This document shows, one piece after another, positions 43,247-55,895 of a stretch of 64,000 bases of DNA; position 1 is the stretch's first letter, and every line of letters starts with the position of its first letter. A program made the translations under genes and the position numbers. Source of the DNA: JBCAXA01 sp038749025 (lineage in GTDB: Bacteria; Pseudomonadota; Gammaproteobacteria; Steroidobacterales; Woeseiaceae); contig JBCDIL010000012.1 of the NCBI GenBank assembly GCA_038749025.1, forward strand, positions 44,944-108,943. The letters run 5' to 3'. The notes below the pieces were generated by a model that saw only the letters and a list, made by a program, of their open reading frames with translations, had not been told where the DNA came from and did not search any database.

Positions 43247-45193
43247 TCAGTGCTGTTCGGCCGGACCGCCAATCGACCCACCAGGCTCGCGGCCTGTAGG
43301 TGACGAATCAGCACCGGATGGAGGCGGCATGGAATCGCTGTCCTCCCAACCGGATGGCGGTCGTGGAGTACGCCCTTCCATAATGTCTTTGATCTGGTCT
43401 TCGTCGATCGTCTCGTACTTGATCAACGCGTCGGCCATCACGTGCAGCTTGGTGTCATTGTCCTCGAGAAGTGTCTTCGCACGCCGGTAGTTACGGTCGA
43501 TAATCGCCCGTATCTCAAGGTCGATCGTATCCATCGTCTCGTCAGATACCTGCTTGTGGTTGGTGACGGATCGGCCGAGGAACACTTCGCCCTCATCCTC
43601 GCTATACGTTAGCGGGCCAAGGCGTTCGGACAGTCCCCATTTCGTCACCATATTCCGAGCGATATCGGTCGCACGCTCGATATCGTTAGACGCGCCCGTC
43701 GTGACGGACTCGGCACCGAAAATCAATTCCTCGGCTAGCCGACCACCGTAGAGACTCGAGATTTGACTCTCCAAACGCTGCTTAGAGGCACTGTAGCGGT
43801 CTTGTTCCGGCAAGAACATAGTCACACCCAGTGCCCGACCGCGCGGGATAATCGTTACTTTGTAGACCGGGTCGTGGTCGGGCACGAGCAGTCCGACGAT
43901 CGCATGACCTGCTTCGTGGTACGCGGTTAGCTTTTTCTCGTCTTCGCTCATGACCATCGAGCGCCGCTCGGCGCCCATCATGATTTTGTCTTTCGCCTTC
44001 TCGAACTCCTCCATGCCAACGACACGGTGGTTCGCACGCGCTGCAAACAGCGCCGCCTCATTAACGAGGTTAGCGAGGTCAGCCCCAGAGAAGCCCGGCG
44101 TGCCACGCGCAATAATCGCTGGCTTGACGTCATCGCCCAGCGGGACTTTGCGCATGTGCACTTTCAGAATCTGCTCGCGTCCACGAACGTCTGGTAGGGG
44201 TACGACGACCTGCCGGTCGAAACGACCCGGGCGAAGCAAGGCTGGATCGAGTACGTCAGGACGGTTGGTCGCCGCGATGACGATAATTCCTTCGTTGCCC
44301 TCGAAGCCGTCCATCTCAACAAGGAGCTGGTTCAAAGTTTGCTCACGCTCGTCGTGCCCGCCACCAAGACCTGCACCACGGTGGCGTCCGACGGCATCGA
44401 TCTCATCGATAAAGATGATGCAAGGGGCATGCTTTTTCGCCTGCTCGAACATGTCGCGAACACGCGAGGCGCCGACACCGACAAACATCTCGACAAAGTC
44501 AGAACCTGAAATAGTAAAAAACGGCACTTTCGCTTCACCGGCAATGGCACGCGCAAGCAAGGTCTTACCGGTACCAGGCGAGCCGACCATCAAGACGCCC
44601 TTGGGAATTTTGCCGCCGAGTCGTTGGAATCGGCTCGGGTCTTTCAAAAAGTCGACGATCTCGCCGACCTCTTCCTTAGCCTCCTCGACGCCGGCAACGT
44701 CAGCGAACGTCACGTTGACTTGGTCCTCACCGAGGAGCCGCGCTCGGCTCTTGCCGAACGACATCGCGCCGCGCCCGCCACTCGCGCCCTGCATCTGGCG
44801 CATGAAATAAATCCAGACGCCAATCAGCAGTAAAATCGGGAACGAACTAATGAAGAGCTGCGACAAGAAGCTTTGCTCTTCCGGTTGTTCGCTACTGAAT
44901 TTGATCCCCTTATCGTGCAGTGTGCCGACGACGGCCTCATTGCTCGATTCCGGCGACATCGTGAAGAAGGGGTATGGGTTGCTGTTGCTGGTCGCATTGC
45001 GTGTCGCAAAACTGATGCGATCGCCCTGGAACAGGACGGCGGTAATGTCGTTATCGTCGACCTGTTGGAGAAAATCCGAATACGGCTTTTCCAATTGCTG
45101 AGCCGCGATGCCAGGCCCGAAGCCTTTCGCCACCGACAGCAAAACCACCAGGATTACGACAAAAACAACGATGTTCTTGGTCAGATCATTCAC
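43247..45193 (-). CDS. ftsH: ATP-dependent zinc metalloprotease FtsH
   Basis: A membrane-anchored AAA+ protease for quality control and LpxC/sigma-32 turnover. Two membrane segments (about 8-26 and 116-131) precede Walker A GSPGTGKT (204-211), Walker B IIFIDEID, and the zinc site HEAGH. The GTG at 45193 gives the family start NDLTKNIVVF and has AGAGG seven bases upstream; an ATG at 45199 is too close to it. 648 residues. The C-tail is Pro/Ser/Gly-rich. Confidence 0.97.
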   Translation of the reverse strand: MNDLTKNIVVFVVILVVLLSVAKGFGPGIAAQQLEKPYSDFLQQVDDNDITAVLFQGDRISFATRNATSNSNPYPFFTMSPESSNEAVVGTLHDKGIKFSSEQPEEQSFLSQLFISSFPILLLIGVWIYFMRQMQGASGGRGAMSFGKSRARLLGEDQVNVTFADVAGVEEAKEEVGEIVDFLKDPSRFQRLGGKIPKGVLMVGSPGTGKTLLARAIAGEAKVPFFTISGSDFVEMFVGVGASRVRDMFEQAKKHAPCIIFIDEIDAVGRHRGAGLGGGHDEREQTLNQLLVEMDGFEGNEGIIVIAATNRPDVLDPALLRPGRFDRQVVVPLPDVRGREQILKVHMRKVPLGDDVKPAIIARGTPGFSGADLANLVNEAALFAARANHRVVGMEEFEKAKDKIMMGAERRSMVMSEDEKKLTAYHEAGHAIVGLLVPDHDPVYKVTIIPRGRALGVTMFLPEQDRYSASKQRLESQISSLYGGRLAEELIFGAESVTTGASNDIERATDIARNMVTKWGLSERLGPLTYSEDEGEVFLGRSVTNHKQVSDETMDTIDLEIRAIIDRNYRRAKTLLEDNDTKLHVMADALIKYETIDEDQIKDIMEGRTPRPPSGWEDSDSMPPPSGADSSPTGREPGGSIGGPAEQH

Positions 45194-45281
45194 GATCATG
45201 CCTCTTAGTTTCGGCCCCAGCATCGCGCCAAAGGCGGCGTCGGCCAGGCAGCCGCTTCCAAATTAGACCCTACACTACCGA

Positions 45282-45899
45282 TTAGTTTCTCGCCAGCAGA
45301 TAGGTCTCGCGGCTGGTGCCGCGTGACGCCGCCGGTTTTTTCACCTTAACCGACGAAAAACGCCGCCGCGCCTCGGCGATGTAAGCATCAAAGCCCTCGC
45401 CGTGGAACAGCTTGCAAATAAACCAACCGCCCGCACCTAGAAACTCGGTCGCTGCCTCCATCGCCAATTCGGCAAGGTACATGGCACGCGGCTGGTCAAC
45501 CGCCTTCATGCCACTGAGATTGGGCGCCATGTCGCTCATTACAAGGTCTGCCCCACCGGCGTCGATGCTCTGTCTGATCTCAGCGAGCGTCGAATCCTCC
45601 GTAAAGTCGCCGAGGACCGTCGTCACACCGGGCATTGGCTCGATAGGCAGAATATCGACGGCGACAATCTTCACGTCACCGCGCGCCTGACGGGCCACGT
45701 ATTGCGACCACGCCCCGGGGGCGGCGCCCAGGTCGATGGCGGCTACTGAGCGGCCGGGCTGCCAGCGGGCCGCCGTCAGCAGCTCCTCGAGTTTGTACAC
45801 CGCTCGCGAGCGGTAACCATCGCGACGGGCCTTCTGAACGTAGGGGTCGCGTTCTTGACGGTCACGCCAACCGCGCTGACTACCCCGCGGCTTGCTCAC
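45282..45899 (-). CDS. rlmE: 23S rRNA 2'-O-ribose U2552 methyltransferase RlmE
   Basis: Methylates U2552 in the A-loop of 23S rRNA. The SAM site is IDLGAAPGAWSQY; other conserved segments are VMSDMAPNLSG and PRAMYLAELAME, and catalytic Lys residues lie in RSRAVYKLEE and FICKLFHGEGFD. The GTG at 45899 yields 205 residues; the longer frame upstream encodes a hydrophobic Ile/Ala stretch not found in the family. Order rlmE-ftsH and divergent yhbY is the standard arrangement. Confidence 0.95.
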   Translation of the reverse strand: MSKPRGSQRGWRDRQERDPYVQKARRDGYRSRAVYKLEELLTAARWQPGRSVAAIDLGAAPGAWSQYVARQARGDVKIVAVDILPIEPMPGVTTVLGDFTEDSTLAEIRQSIDAGGADLVMSDMAPNLSGMKAVDQPRAMYLAELAMEAATEFLGAGGWFICKLFHGEGFDAYIAEARRRFSSVKVKKPAASRGTSRETYLLARN

Positions 45900-45970
45900 G
45901 ACAATCGATACCCGAATGACAATAGCAATCGCGATGGCGCCGACCGCCACCGATCGGTATCGTCCACCCG

Positions 45971-46261
45971 ATGCTGACAGAGAAACAGAAAAAACAATTG
46001 CGCCGCCTCGGTCACCTGCTTCACCCGATTGTGCTGATCGGCGATAAGGGGCTCACCGAAGCGGTTATCGCTGAATGCGACGCGGCGCTATTGCACCACG
46101 AGCTCGTAAAAGTTCGCGCGCGTGGCCGAGACAAAGCGAGTCGTGCAAAAATCGTCGATGCGCTGTGCTCGGCAACCCAGGCAGAGTGCGTGCAACGTGT
46201 CGGGATGATGGCGTTGCTATACCGACCGCACCCTAAGCAGCCACGGCTCTCGTTCGAGTGA
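45971..46261 (+). CDS. yhbY: YhbY-family ribosome assembly RNA-binding protein
   Basis: A small CRM-domain (CRS1-YhbY) protein linked to 50S assembly. 96 residues, beginning LTEKQKKQLRRLGH, with the RNA-binding loop GDKGLTEAVIAECDAAL and HELVKVRARG. Divergent from rlmE and convergent with greA. Confidence 0.93.
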   Translation: MLTEKQKKQLRRLGHLLHPIVLIGDKGLTEAVIAECDAALLHHELVKVRARGRDKASRAKIVDALCSATQAECVQRVGMMALLYRPHPKQPRLSFE

Positions 46262-46277
46262 CGGCAACGCCAACCAC

Positions 46278-46753
46278 TCAAACGTAGCGCACCTCGACGA
46301 TCTCAAGTTCGCGGTCTCCGCCGGGAACGGCAACTTTGACAACGTCGCCCTCGCTTTTGCCAATCAGGGCGCGAGCGATCGGCGAGCTCACCGAAATTAG
46401 ACTGGCTTTGATGTCGGCCTCGTCGTCGCCAACGATCTTGTAGGTGATCGATTCTTCCGTCGCTTCGTCGAACACCTCGACGGTCGCACCAAAGACGACG
46501 CGACCGGTTTGCTTCAGAGTTGTCACGTCGATGATCTGCGCGTTCGAGAGCTTGGCTTCTATCTCCTGGATCCGCCCTTCGATGAAACCTTGTTGCTCTT
46601 TGGCTGCGTGGTACTCGGCGTTCTCCTTTAGGTCGCCGTGCGCACGCGCTTCGGCAATCGCAGCAATTACGCGCGGCCTGTCAGAACTCTTTAGCTTGTC
46701 GAGCTCGGCTTTGAGCTTCTCCGAACCGGAAACAGTAATGGGCACCTTACTGC

Positions 46754-46757
<4 letters not shown>
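46278..46757 (-). CDS. greA: Transcription elongation factor GreA
   Basis: Rescues backtracked RNA polymerase by stimulating transcript cleavage. The N-terminal coiled coil has the acidic tip region GDLKENAEYHAAKEQQ; the C-terminal FKBP-like domain is about 80-159. 159 residues. Its start overlaps the carB stop (ATGA), so it is translationally coupled to carAB. Confidence 0.97.
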
Positions 46758-49978
<3,221 letters not shown>

Positions 49979-50022
49979 GGCAACCTTTGTTGTTGGCGAA
50001 CGTCAAAGTTCAGCGATAGAGG

Positions 50023-51177
50023 TTAGGCACTGACATCAGCCGTGCCCTTTGATTGTTGCGCAATACGCATTAGCTCAGCGAAGCGACCGAACAGTTCTTG
50101 AATATCGTGAGGTCCTGGAGAGGCCTCAGGGTGCCCCTGGAAGCCGAAGGCTGGCTTGCTGTTGCTACGAATTCCCTGCACTGACCCATCGAACAGCGAG
50201 CGGTGCGTAACGGTGATGTCGTCCGACAAGGACTCGGGATCCACTTCAAAGCCATGGTTTTGGCTAGTAATGAAAACGCGATGTGATTCTTCGTCGCGAA
50301 CCGGATGGTTGGCGCCGTGGTGACCGAATTTCATTTTGCGGGTCGCACCACCCATCGCTAGCGCCAGCACTTGATGGCCTAGGCAGATGCCGAACAGGGG
50401 TACCTCGCGATCGAGAAACTCGCGTGTTGCTGCAATCGCATAGTCGCACGGGTCCGGGTCACCCGGTCCGTTCGACAAGAAGATACCGTCCGGGTCAAGC
50501 GCCAAGACCTCCTCTGCCGGAGTTGACGCAGGGACAACGGTGATCCGACAGTCTTGATCGCTGAGGAGACGCAAGATGTTTCGCTTTACGCCGAAGTCGT
50601 AAGCGACCACATGGAATTGGGCGACATGCCGGGTAACGGGACCCGCCCCATCCGGCCACTCAGTGCCGAGCGCCCACTGGTATTTGGATGAGCAGCTGAC
50701 GACCTTCGCAAGGTCCATCCCAGCAAGACCTGGGAACTTTCCAGCGGCCGAGATCGCATCATCGACCGCTTCGTCACCGACGACGATACAGCCCGCCTGG
50801 GCGCCCGTTTCGCGCAAGGTTCGAGTGAGTTGGCGCGTGTCGACTTCGGCGATCGCCGGGATGTTACCGCGGCGCAGGAACTCGGTAAGGTTTTGCTCGT
50901 TGCGGTAGTTGCTCGTGATAATCGAGCGGTCGCGAACGATTAAGCCGGCTGCAAAAATCTCGCGGGACTCGAAATCCAGGCTGTTGGTGCCCGTGTTGCC
51001 GATATGCGGATAAGTCAGGGTAACGATTTGGCGGCAATACGAGGGGTCGGTGAGAATCTCTTGGTAACCCGTCATCGCCGTGTTAAAGACAACTTCGCCG
51101 ATGGAGCGGGTTTCGGCACCAATTGAGACGCCTTCAAAAACGCTACCGTCGGCCAAGGCGAGAATCGCTCGTGTCAT
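50023..51177 (-). CDS. carA: Carbamoyl-phosphate synthase small subunit
   Basis: The glutamine amidotransferase subunit: hydrolyses glutamine and passes ammonia to CarB. The class I GATase Cys is in FGICLGHQVLALAMGG, with the His-Glu pair in GHPEASPGPHD. 384 residues. It lies 44 bases ahead of carB, and 170 bases after dapB with a structured leader. Confidence 0.98.
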   Translation of the reverse strand: MTRAILALADGSVFEGVSIGAETRSIGEVVFNTAMTGYQEILTDPSYCRQIVTLTYPHIGNTGTNSLDFESREIFAAGLIVRDRSIITSNYRNEQNLTEFLRRGNIPAIAEVDTRQLTRTLRETGAQAGCIVVGDEAVDDAISAAGKFPGLAGMDLAKVVSCSSKYQWALGTEWPDGAGPVTRHVAQFHVVAYDFGVKRNILRLLSDQDCRITVVPASTPAEEVLALDPDGIFLSNGPGDPDPCDYAIAATREFLDREVPLFGICLGHQVLALAMGGATRKMKFGHHGANHPVRDEESHRVFITSQNHGFEVDPESLSDDITVTHRSLFDGSVQGIRSNSKPAFGFQGHPEASPGPHDIQELFGRFAELMRIAQQSKGTADVSA

Positions 51178-51248
51178 GCGTGGCTGTCCCTCATCGTTGT
51201 CAAATTTCGGGTCTCACCGCTAGGCAATTCCGTGCTCCAGATGCACGA

Positions 51249-51287
51249 AAGCGGAAGGCGGCTCGTTGAGAGCTGGCACTTCCGCTT
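51249..51287 (-). promoter_or_regulatory. Stable hairpin in the dapB-carA interval
   Basis: A perfect 9-bp inverted repeat (AAGCGGAAG 51249-51257, CTTCCGCTT 51279-51287) encloses a nested 4-bp stem (GCTC 51261-51264 / GAGC 51270-51273). On the minus strand it is followed by TTTCG rather than a full T tract. It may terminate dapB transcripts partly or control carAB expression. Confidence 0.55.
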
Positions 51288-51347
51288 GGGTTGGCTGCCG
51301 CAGCCGGTCGCGACCTGGGTAAGTTTAACTCCAAGCCCTACCTCTAC

Positions 51348-52073
51348 TCAATGGGCATTTCCCTCTGCCAGCCAATCGGCCACACGCCAGAGCTGCCCGG
51401 CGGAACGCGTCGCGAGCCATTTCGCCGCGGCGACGGCACCGTGCGCGAAAACGGCACGATCATCGGCTCGGTGCGACAGTTCGATACGCTCACGTGGACC
51501 TAAAAAAGCCACTTGATGATCACCGATCACGGTGCCGCCGCGAACCGACAACACGGACGGCTCACGGTGAGATGAGGCAGCGCGGATCGCTGCGGCGAGC
51601 GTCACCGCCGTTCCGGATGGGGCATCACGCTTTTGCGCGTGGTGGGTGTCGACAACGGTGCAGCTAAAGTCAGCCGGCAGCCACGCCGACGCGTTCGCAA
51701 CGAGTGCCGTTAAGACATGCACCCCAAGGCTTAGGTTGTGTTCGTGCAGAACAGCCACATCGGTAGCGGCGGTGCACAAAGCAGCGCTCGCCTCGTCCGA
51801 AAGCCCTGTTACGCCGCTAACGAGCGCCGTGTTGTGCTGTACGCACGCCGCGGCGATCAGCGGTGTCGCTGCCGGCAGCGTAAAGTCGATCGCGACATCA
51901 GCGCGCTCAAGCGCTGCGACCAAGTCGCTCGTCCAACCCTCGGTGTCGGTCTGCTGACGCGACCAAGCCGATACCGCTTCCACGGCTGGATCGGCGCCAA
52001 TTGCGGCCAGCACAGCCCGGCCCATGCGGCCGCTCGCGCCGAGTACAGCGACGCGCAGCGGCGCGTCACTCAT
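51348..52073 (-). CDS. dapB: 4-hydroxy-tetrahydrodipicolinate reductase
   Basis: A step in lysine and diaminopimelate synthesis. The nucleotide-binding start is VAVLGASGRMGRAV; substrate-binding HHAQKRDAPSGTA and catalytic His region EHNLSLGV are visible. 241 residues, shorter than the E. coli enzyme (273) because several loops are trimmed. Its start overlaps the dnaJ stop (ATGA). Confidence 0.95.
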   Translation of the reverse strand: MSDAPLRVAVLGASGRMGRAVLAAIGADPAVEAVSAWSRQQTDTEGWTSDLVAALERADVAIDFTLPAATPLIAAACVQHNTALVSGVTGLSDEASAALCTAATDVAVLHEHNLSLGVHVLTALVANASAWLPADFSCTVVDTHHAQKRDAPSGTAVTLAAAIRAASSHREPSVLSVRGGTVIGDHQVAFLGPRERIELSHRADDRAVFAHGAVAAAKWLATRSAGQLWRVADWLAEGNAH

Positions 52074-53197
52074 GAACTAATCCGATCGAAGAAGCGCTTC
52101 ACCGAATCTGTCCAGCTCTCCGAGCGCGGACTGTGCTGCGTGCTGTCCATCGAAACCGACTCACCGAATTGGCGCAGCAAACTTTCCTGGTCGCGCGTCA
52201 AGTTTACAGGCGTCTCGACAACGACACGGCAGAACAAATCGCCCTTGCGCGAGTCGCGCACAGTCGCCACACCTTTGCCACGCAACCGAAAGACCTTACC
52301 CGACTGCGTACCGGCCGGAATCTTCAGCACAACCTGGCCTTCGAGTGTCGGTAGCTCAACACTGCCGCCGAGGGTCGCCGTCACCATGCTGATCGGGACC
52401 TCGGTACTGAGATCACCACCCTCACGTTCAAACAACTTGTGAGCCGCCAACCGAATCTCAACGTATAAGTCGCCCGGCGGACCGCCGTTACGGCCAGCCT
52501 CGCCCTCACCCGTCAAGCGGATGCGGTCACCGTCATCGACGCCTGGCGGCACTTTGACGGCCAACTTGCGATTCTCTACCACTCGACCACTACCGTGGCA
52601 TGTCGGACAAGGGTCTTTGATGACAGTACCGCGACCCCGGCAAGCGGGGCAGGTTTGCTGCACCGAGAAAAACCCTTGCTGCATGCGCACCTGGCCGGTG
52701 CCGCCGCACGTTGTACAGGTCTCGGGCGAGGTACCAGGCGCCGCTCCCGTGCCACCGCAGGTCGTGCAGTTGCTGGTCGTTGGCACCTCGATGCTAACGG
52801 TGTCACCGGCGACCGCGTCCTCGAGGCTCATTTCGAGCTCGTAACGCAAATCGGCGCCACGGTACACCTGCGACCGCCCACCACGGCGGCCACCACCGAA
52901 AATGTCGCCGAAAACGTCGCCGAAGATATCGCTAAACGCGTCTGCACCACCCGGACCACCGGCCCCTGCGCCGCTTAGGCCCGCATGACCAAACTGATCG
53001 TAAGCCGCCCGTTTGTCGGCCTTCGACAGCACCTCGTACGCCTCTTTAACTTCCTTGAACTGCTCCTCGGCGTCGGCGTCGTCGGCGTTGCGATCAGGGT
53101 GGTACTTCATCGCCAGGCGCCGGTAGGCTTTTTTGATGTCGCCCTCGCTGGCATCGCGAGCGACGCCGAGGACTTCGTAGTAGTCGCGTTTTGCCAT
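52070..53197 (-). CDS. dnaJ: Chaperone protein DnaJ
   Basis: An Hsp40 cochaperone that delivers substrates to DnaK and stimulates its ATPase. J domain with the HPD triad (KYHPDRN), Gly/Phe-rich linker (FGHAGLSGAGAGGPGG), four CxxCxGxG-type zinc repeats (CTTCGGTG twice, CPACRGRG, CPTCHGSG), then the C-terminal substrate domains. The ATG at 53197 gives MAKRDYYEVLG and 375 residues; a TTG two codons upstream is less likely. Confidence 0.98.
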   Translation of the reverse strand: MAKRDYYEVLGVARDASEGDIKKAYRRLAMKYHPDRNADDADAEEQFKEVKEAYEVLSKADKRAAYDQFGHAGLSGAGAGGPGGADAFSDIFGDVFGDIFGGGRRGGRSQVYRGADLRYELEMSLEDAVAGDTVSIEVPTTSNCTTCGGTGAAPGTSPETCTTCGGTGQVRMQQGFFSVQQTCPACRGRGTVIKDPCPTCHGSGRVVENRKLAVKVPPGVDDGDRIRLTGEGEAGRNGGPPGDLYVEIRLAAHKLFEREGGDLSTEVPISMVTATLGGSVELPTLEGQVVLKIPAGTQSGKVFRLRGKGVATVRDSRKGDLFCRVVVETPVNLTRDQESLLRQFGESVSMDSTQHSPRSESWTDSVKRFFDRISS

Positions 53198-53210
53198 TGT
53201 CAATAAACCG

Positions 53211-53236
53211 TCCGGGCGCCGTTAATGGCGCCCGGA
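53211..53236 (-). promoter_or_regulatory. Perfect hairpin between dnaK and dnaJ
   Basis: A 10-bp inverted repeat (TCCGGGCGCC 53211-53220, GGCGCCCGGA 53227-53236) with a six-base loop lies about 14 bases before the dnaJ start on the minus strand. It lacks a long T tract. It probably sets the dnaK:dnaJ ratio by partial termination or mRNA processing. Confidence 0.65.
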
Positions 53237-53270
53237 GCATCGGGTGGAGAGAAGCGCAGCGGCACGCTCG

Positions 53271-55202
53271 TTAGGCCGACTTTTTATCGTCGTCCTTCAC
53301 TTCTTCGAACTCGGCGTCGACAACATCGTCGCCAGCCGGCGCCGCCTCATCGCTAGCCGCAGCCGCATCGCCTTCGGCTGCTTGCGCCTGCTCGTAGGCT
53401 TTTTGCGCAATGCTGGCCGACGCTTCGGCCAGTGCTTTCGATTTTGTCTCGATCGCCTCGCGGTCATCGCCCTCGAGCGCCGCTTTCAAATCGCCCATCG
53501 CGGCTTCGACCGCGCCACGTTCCTCGGCATCGACTTTCTCGCCGAGATCGGCCAGCGCTTTCTCCGATGCATGAATCAACTGATCCGCCTGGTTACGAAC
53601 GTCAACCAACTCTCGGAACTTACGGTCTTCCTCGGCATGCGCCTCAGCCTCTTCGACCATTCGATCGATCTCGTCGTCGGACAAGCCGCTCGACGCTTTG
53701 ATCACGATGTTCTGCGTTTTGCCGGTCGCCTTGTCTTTCGCCGAGACATTCAAGATACCGTTGGCGTCGATGTCGAACTTCACTTCGATCTGCGGCATAC
53801 CGCGTGGTGCTGGCGGAATATCAGCGAGATCGAACTTGCCGAGTGATTTGTTATCGCCGGCCCGCTCGCGTTCACCTTGCAGCACGTGAATCGTCACGGC
53901 TGTTTGATTGTCGTCCGCCGTCGAGAACACTTGTTCGGCATTGGCTGGGATCGTCGTGTTTTTCTCGATCAGTTTCGTCATCACCCCACCGAGCGTCTCA
54001 ATACCGAGCGACAGCGGCGTGACGTCGAGCAACAAGACGTCCTTAACATCACCGGACAGTACGCCGCCCTGGATCGCAGCACCGACCGCAACGGCCTCGT
54101 CCGGGTTTACGTCGCGGCGTGGTTCTTTTCCGAAGAAGTTCTGCACTTCCTCTTGAACCTTCGGCATCCGCGTTTGGCCGCCGACCAGGATGATGTCGTC
54201 GACTTCGCTGACCTTCAAACCGGCGTCGTTCAAAGCGACCTTACAAGGCTCGATGGTCCGCTGCACGAGCGTATCGACCAGCGACTCGAGCTTGGCGCGC
54301 GTCAGCTTGATGTTGAGGTGCTTCGGCCCACTGGCATCCGCCGTGATGTACGGCAAATTAACTTCGGTTTGCTGTGATGATGACAGCTCGATTTTTGCCT
54401 TCTCGGCCGCCTCTTTCAGTCGCTGCATTGCCAGCGGGTCTTTGCGGATATCGATGCCGGCTTCTTTCTCGAACTCATCGGCGAGGTAGTCGATGATGCG
54501 AAGATCGAAATCCTCACCGCCGAGGAACGTGTCGCCGTTGGTCGCCAACACCTCGAATTGGTGTTCGCCATCGACCTCAGCGATCTCGATGATCGAAATA
54601 TCGAACGTGCCACCACCTAAGTCGTAGACGGCCACTTTGCGATCACCGCGCTGCTTGTCCATGCCGTACGCAAGCGCTGCGGCCGTCGGCTCGTTAATGA
54701 TGCGTTTGACTTCGAGACCGGCGATCTTGCCGGCGTCTTTGGTCGCTTGACGCTGCGAGTCATTGAAGTAAGCCGGTACGGTAATGACCGCTTCGGTAAC
54801 CGGCTCGCCGAGGTAATCCTCAGCCGTTTTCTTCATTTTCATTAAGACGCGCGCTGAAACTTCCGGCGGCGCCATTTTCTTACCGTCAACCTCAACCCAC
54901 GCATCGCCGTTATCGGCTTTTGCGATCGTGTACGGCACCATATCGATATCGCGCTGCACGACGTCGTCTTCGAAGCGACGACCGATTAGTCGTTTGACAG
55001 CAAACAGCGTGTTGGTTGGGTTGGTGACCGCTTGCCGTTTGGCCGATTGACCAACCAAGACGTCGCCGTCTTTCGTGAATGCGACAATGGACGGCGTTGT
55101 CCGATCGCCTTCGCTGTTTTCGATAACTTTCGGCTTATCGCCGTCCATAACCGCGACACACGAGTTTGTCGTGCCGAGGTCGATACCTATTACCCTGCCC
55201 AT
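53271..55202 (-). CDS. dnaK: Chaperone protein DnaK (Hsp70)
   Basis: An ATP-driven protein-folding chaperone. The nucleotide-binding domain opens with GIDLGTTNSCVAVMDG and contains YDLGGGTFDISI. The substrate-binding domain follows (LLLDVTPLSLGIETLGG), then a helical lid and the conserved tail DVVDAEFEEVKDD. Length 643 is typical. Flanked by grpE and dnaJ. Confidence 0.99.
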   Translation of the reverse strand: MGRVIGIDLGTTNSCVAVMDGDKPKVIENSEGDRTTPSIVAFTKDGDVLVGQSAKRQAVTNPTNTLFAVKRLIGRRFEDDVVQRDIDMVPYTIAKADNGDAWVEVDGKKMAPPEVSARVLMKMKKTAEDYLGEPVTEAVITVPAYFNDSQRQATKDAGKIAGLEVKRIINEPTAAALAYGMDKQRGDRKVAVYDLGGGTFDISIIEIAEVDGEHQFEVLATNGDTFLGGEDFDLRIIDYLADEFEKEAGIDIRKDPLAMQRLKEAAEKAKIELSSSQQTEVNLPYITADASGPKHLNIKLTRAKLESLVDTLVQRTIEPCKVALNDAGLKVSEVDDIILVGGQTRMPKVQEEVQNFFGKEPRRDVNPDEAVAVGAAIQGGVLSGDVKDVLLLDVTPLSLGIETLGGVMTKLIEKNTTIPANAEQVFSTADDNQTAVTIHVLQGERERAGDNKSLGKFDLADIPPAPRGMPQIEVKFDIDANGILNVSAKDKATGKTQNIVIKASSGLSDDEIDRMVEEAEAHAEEDRKFRELVDVRNQADQLIHASEKALADLGEKVDAEERGAVEAAMGDLKAALEGDDREAIETKSKALAEASASIAQKAYEQAQAAEGDAAAASDEAAPAGDDVVDAEFEEVKDDDKKSA

Positions 55203-55268
55203 GAGTTACTCCCAGCAAGAATCAGTAAAGAATTTATTGATGGCGAAATGGGGGCTTAGCCGCCCAAT

Positions 55269-55844
55269 TCAAGCGTCACCGGAGGTCTCGGGGACCTCGG
55301 CGGCCACAACGACTCGCGCCGGGCGCAGTAGTCGGCCGTTTAGCGTGTAGCCGCGCTGCACAACGGCTAGCACGGACCCAGGCTCTGCATCGGGCGACGG
55401 CTGCATCGTCATTGCCTCGTGATGCTCGGGGTCAAACGGCTCGCCGTGCGGGTCGACAACCGCTATGCCGAAACGCTCGAACACTTGGTTGAGCAATTTC
55501 AACGTCGCCTCGGTGCCCTCGCGGAGCCGTTCGACGCTGCTGGAATCGGCGGCGTCCAGTCCCATCGACAAACTGTCCGCCACCGCCAACAGATCGCCGG
55601 CGAAACGCTCTACAGCAAACTTGCGGGCCTGGTCGACGTCGCGCGCTGCACGCTTGCGCACATTGTCGAGCTCCGCGGCGCTACGCAAATAGCGGTCCCA
55701 GTTTTCGGCGGCCTTGGCTTCGGCCTCGGCGAGCGCCGTATCGCTAGTAGCCGACTCGGTGGCCGGCTCGGCGGCCGGCTCGGTCGTGGGTTCGTTGGTG
55801 TTCGGCTCGATGGGTTCGACCGAGTCGCTGTCCGTTTCGCTCAT
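55269..55844 (-). CDS. grpE: Nucleotide exchange factor GrpE
   Basis: Releases ADP from DnaK. The N-terminal 35 residues are Glu/Thr/Ala-rich and disordered. A long coiled coil follows (ENWDRYLRSAAELDNVRKRA), then a beta wing domain with FDPEHHEAM and VLRRGYTLNGRLLRPARV (seen here as VVQRGYTLNGRLLRPARV). 191 residues. Confidence 0.97.
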   Translation of the reverse strand: MSETDSDSVEPIEPNTNEPTTEPAAEPATESATSDTALAEAEAKAAENWDRYLRSAAELDNVRKRAARDVDQARKFAVERFAGDLLAVADSLSMGLDAADSSSVERLREGTEATLKLLNQVFERFGIAVVDPHGEPFDPEHHEAMTMQPSPDAEPGSVLAVVQRGYTLNGRLLRPARVVVAAEVPETSGDA

Positions 55845-55895
55845 GCGCGACGCTGCTCCGGATTAAATTCGCTAAAGCAGGGTCGGTTGGGGCGA

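Noticed and set aside
43950..44810. Plus-strand open frame opposite ftsH
   Set aside because: Shadow of the AAA domain; Ser/Arg-rich and without motifs.
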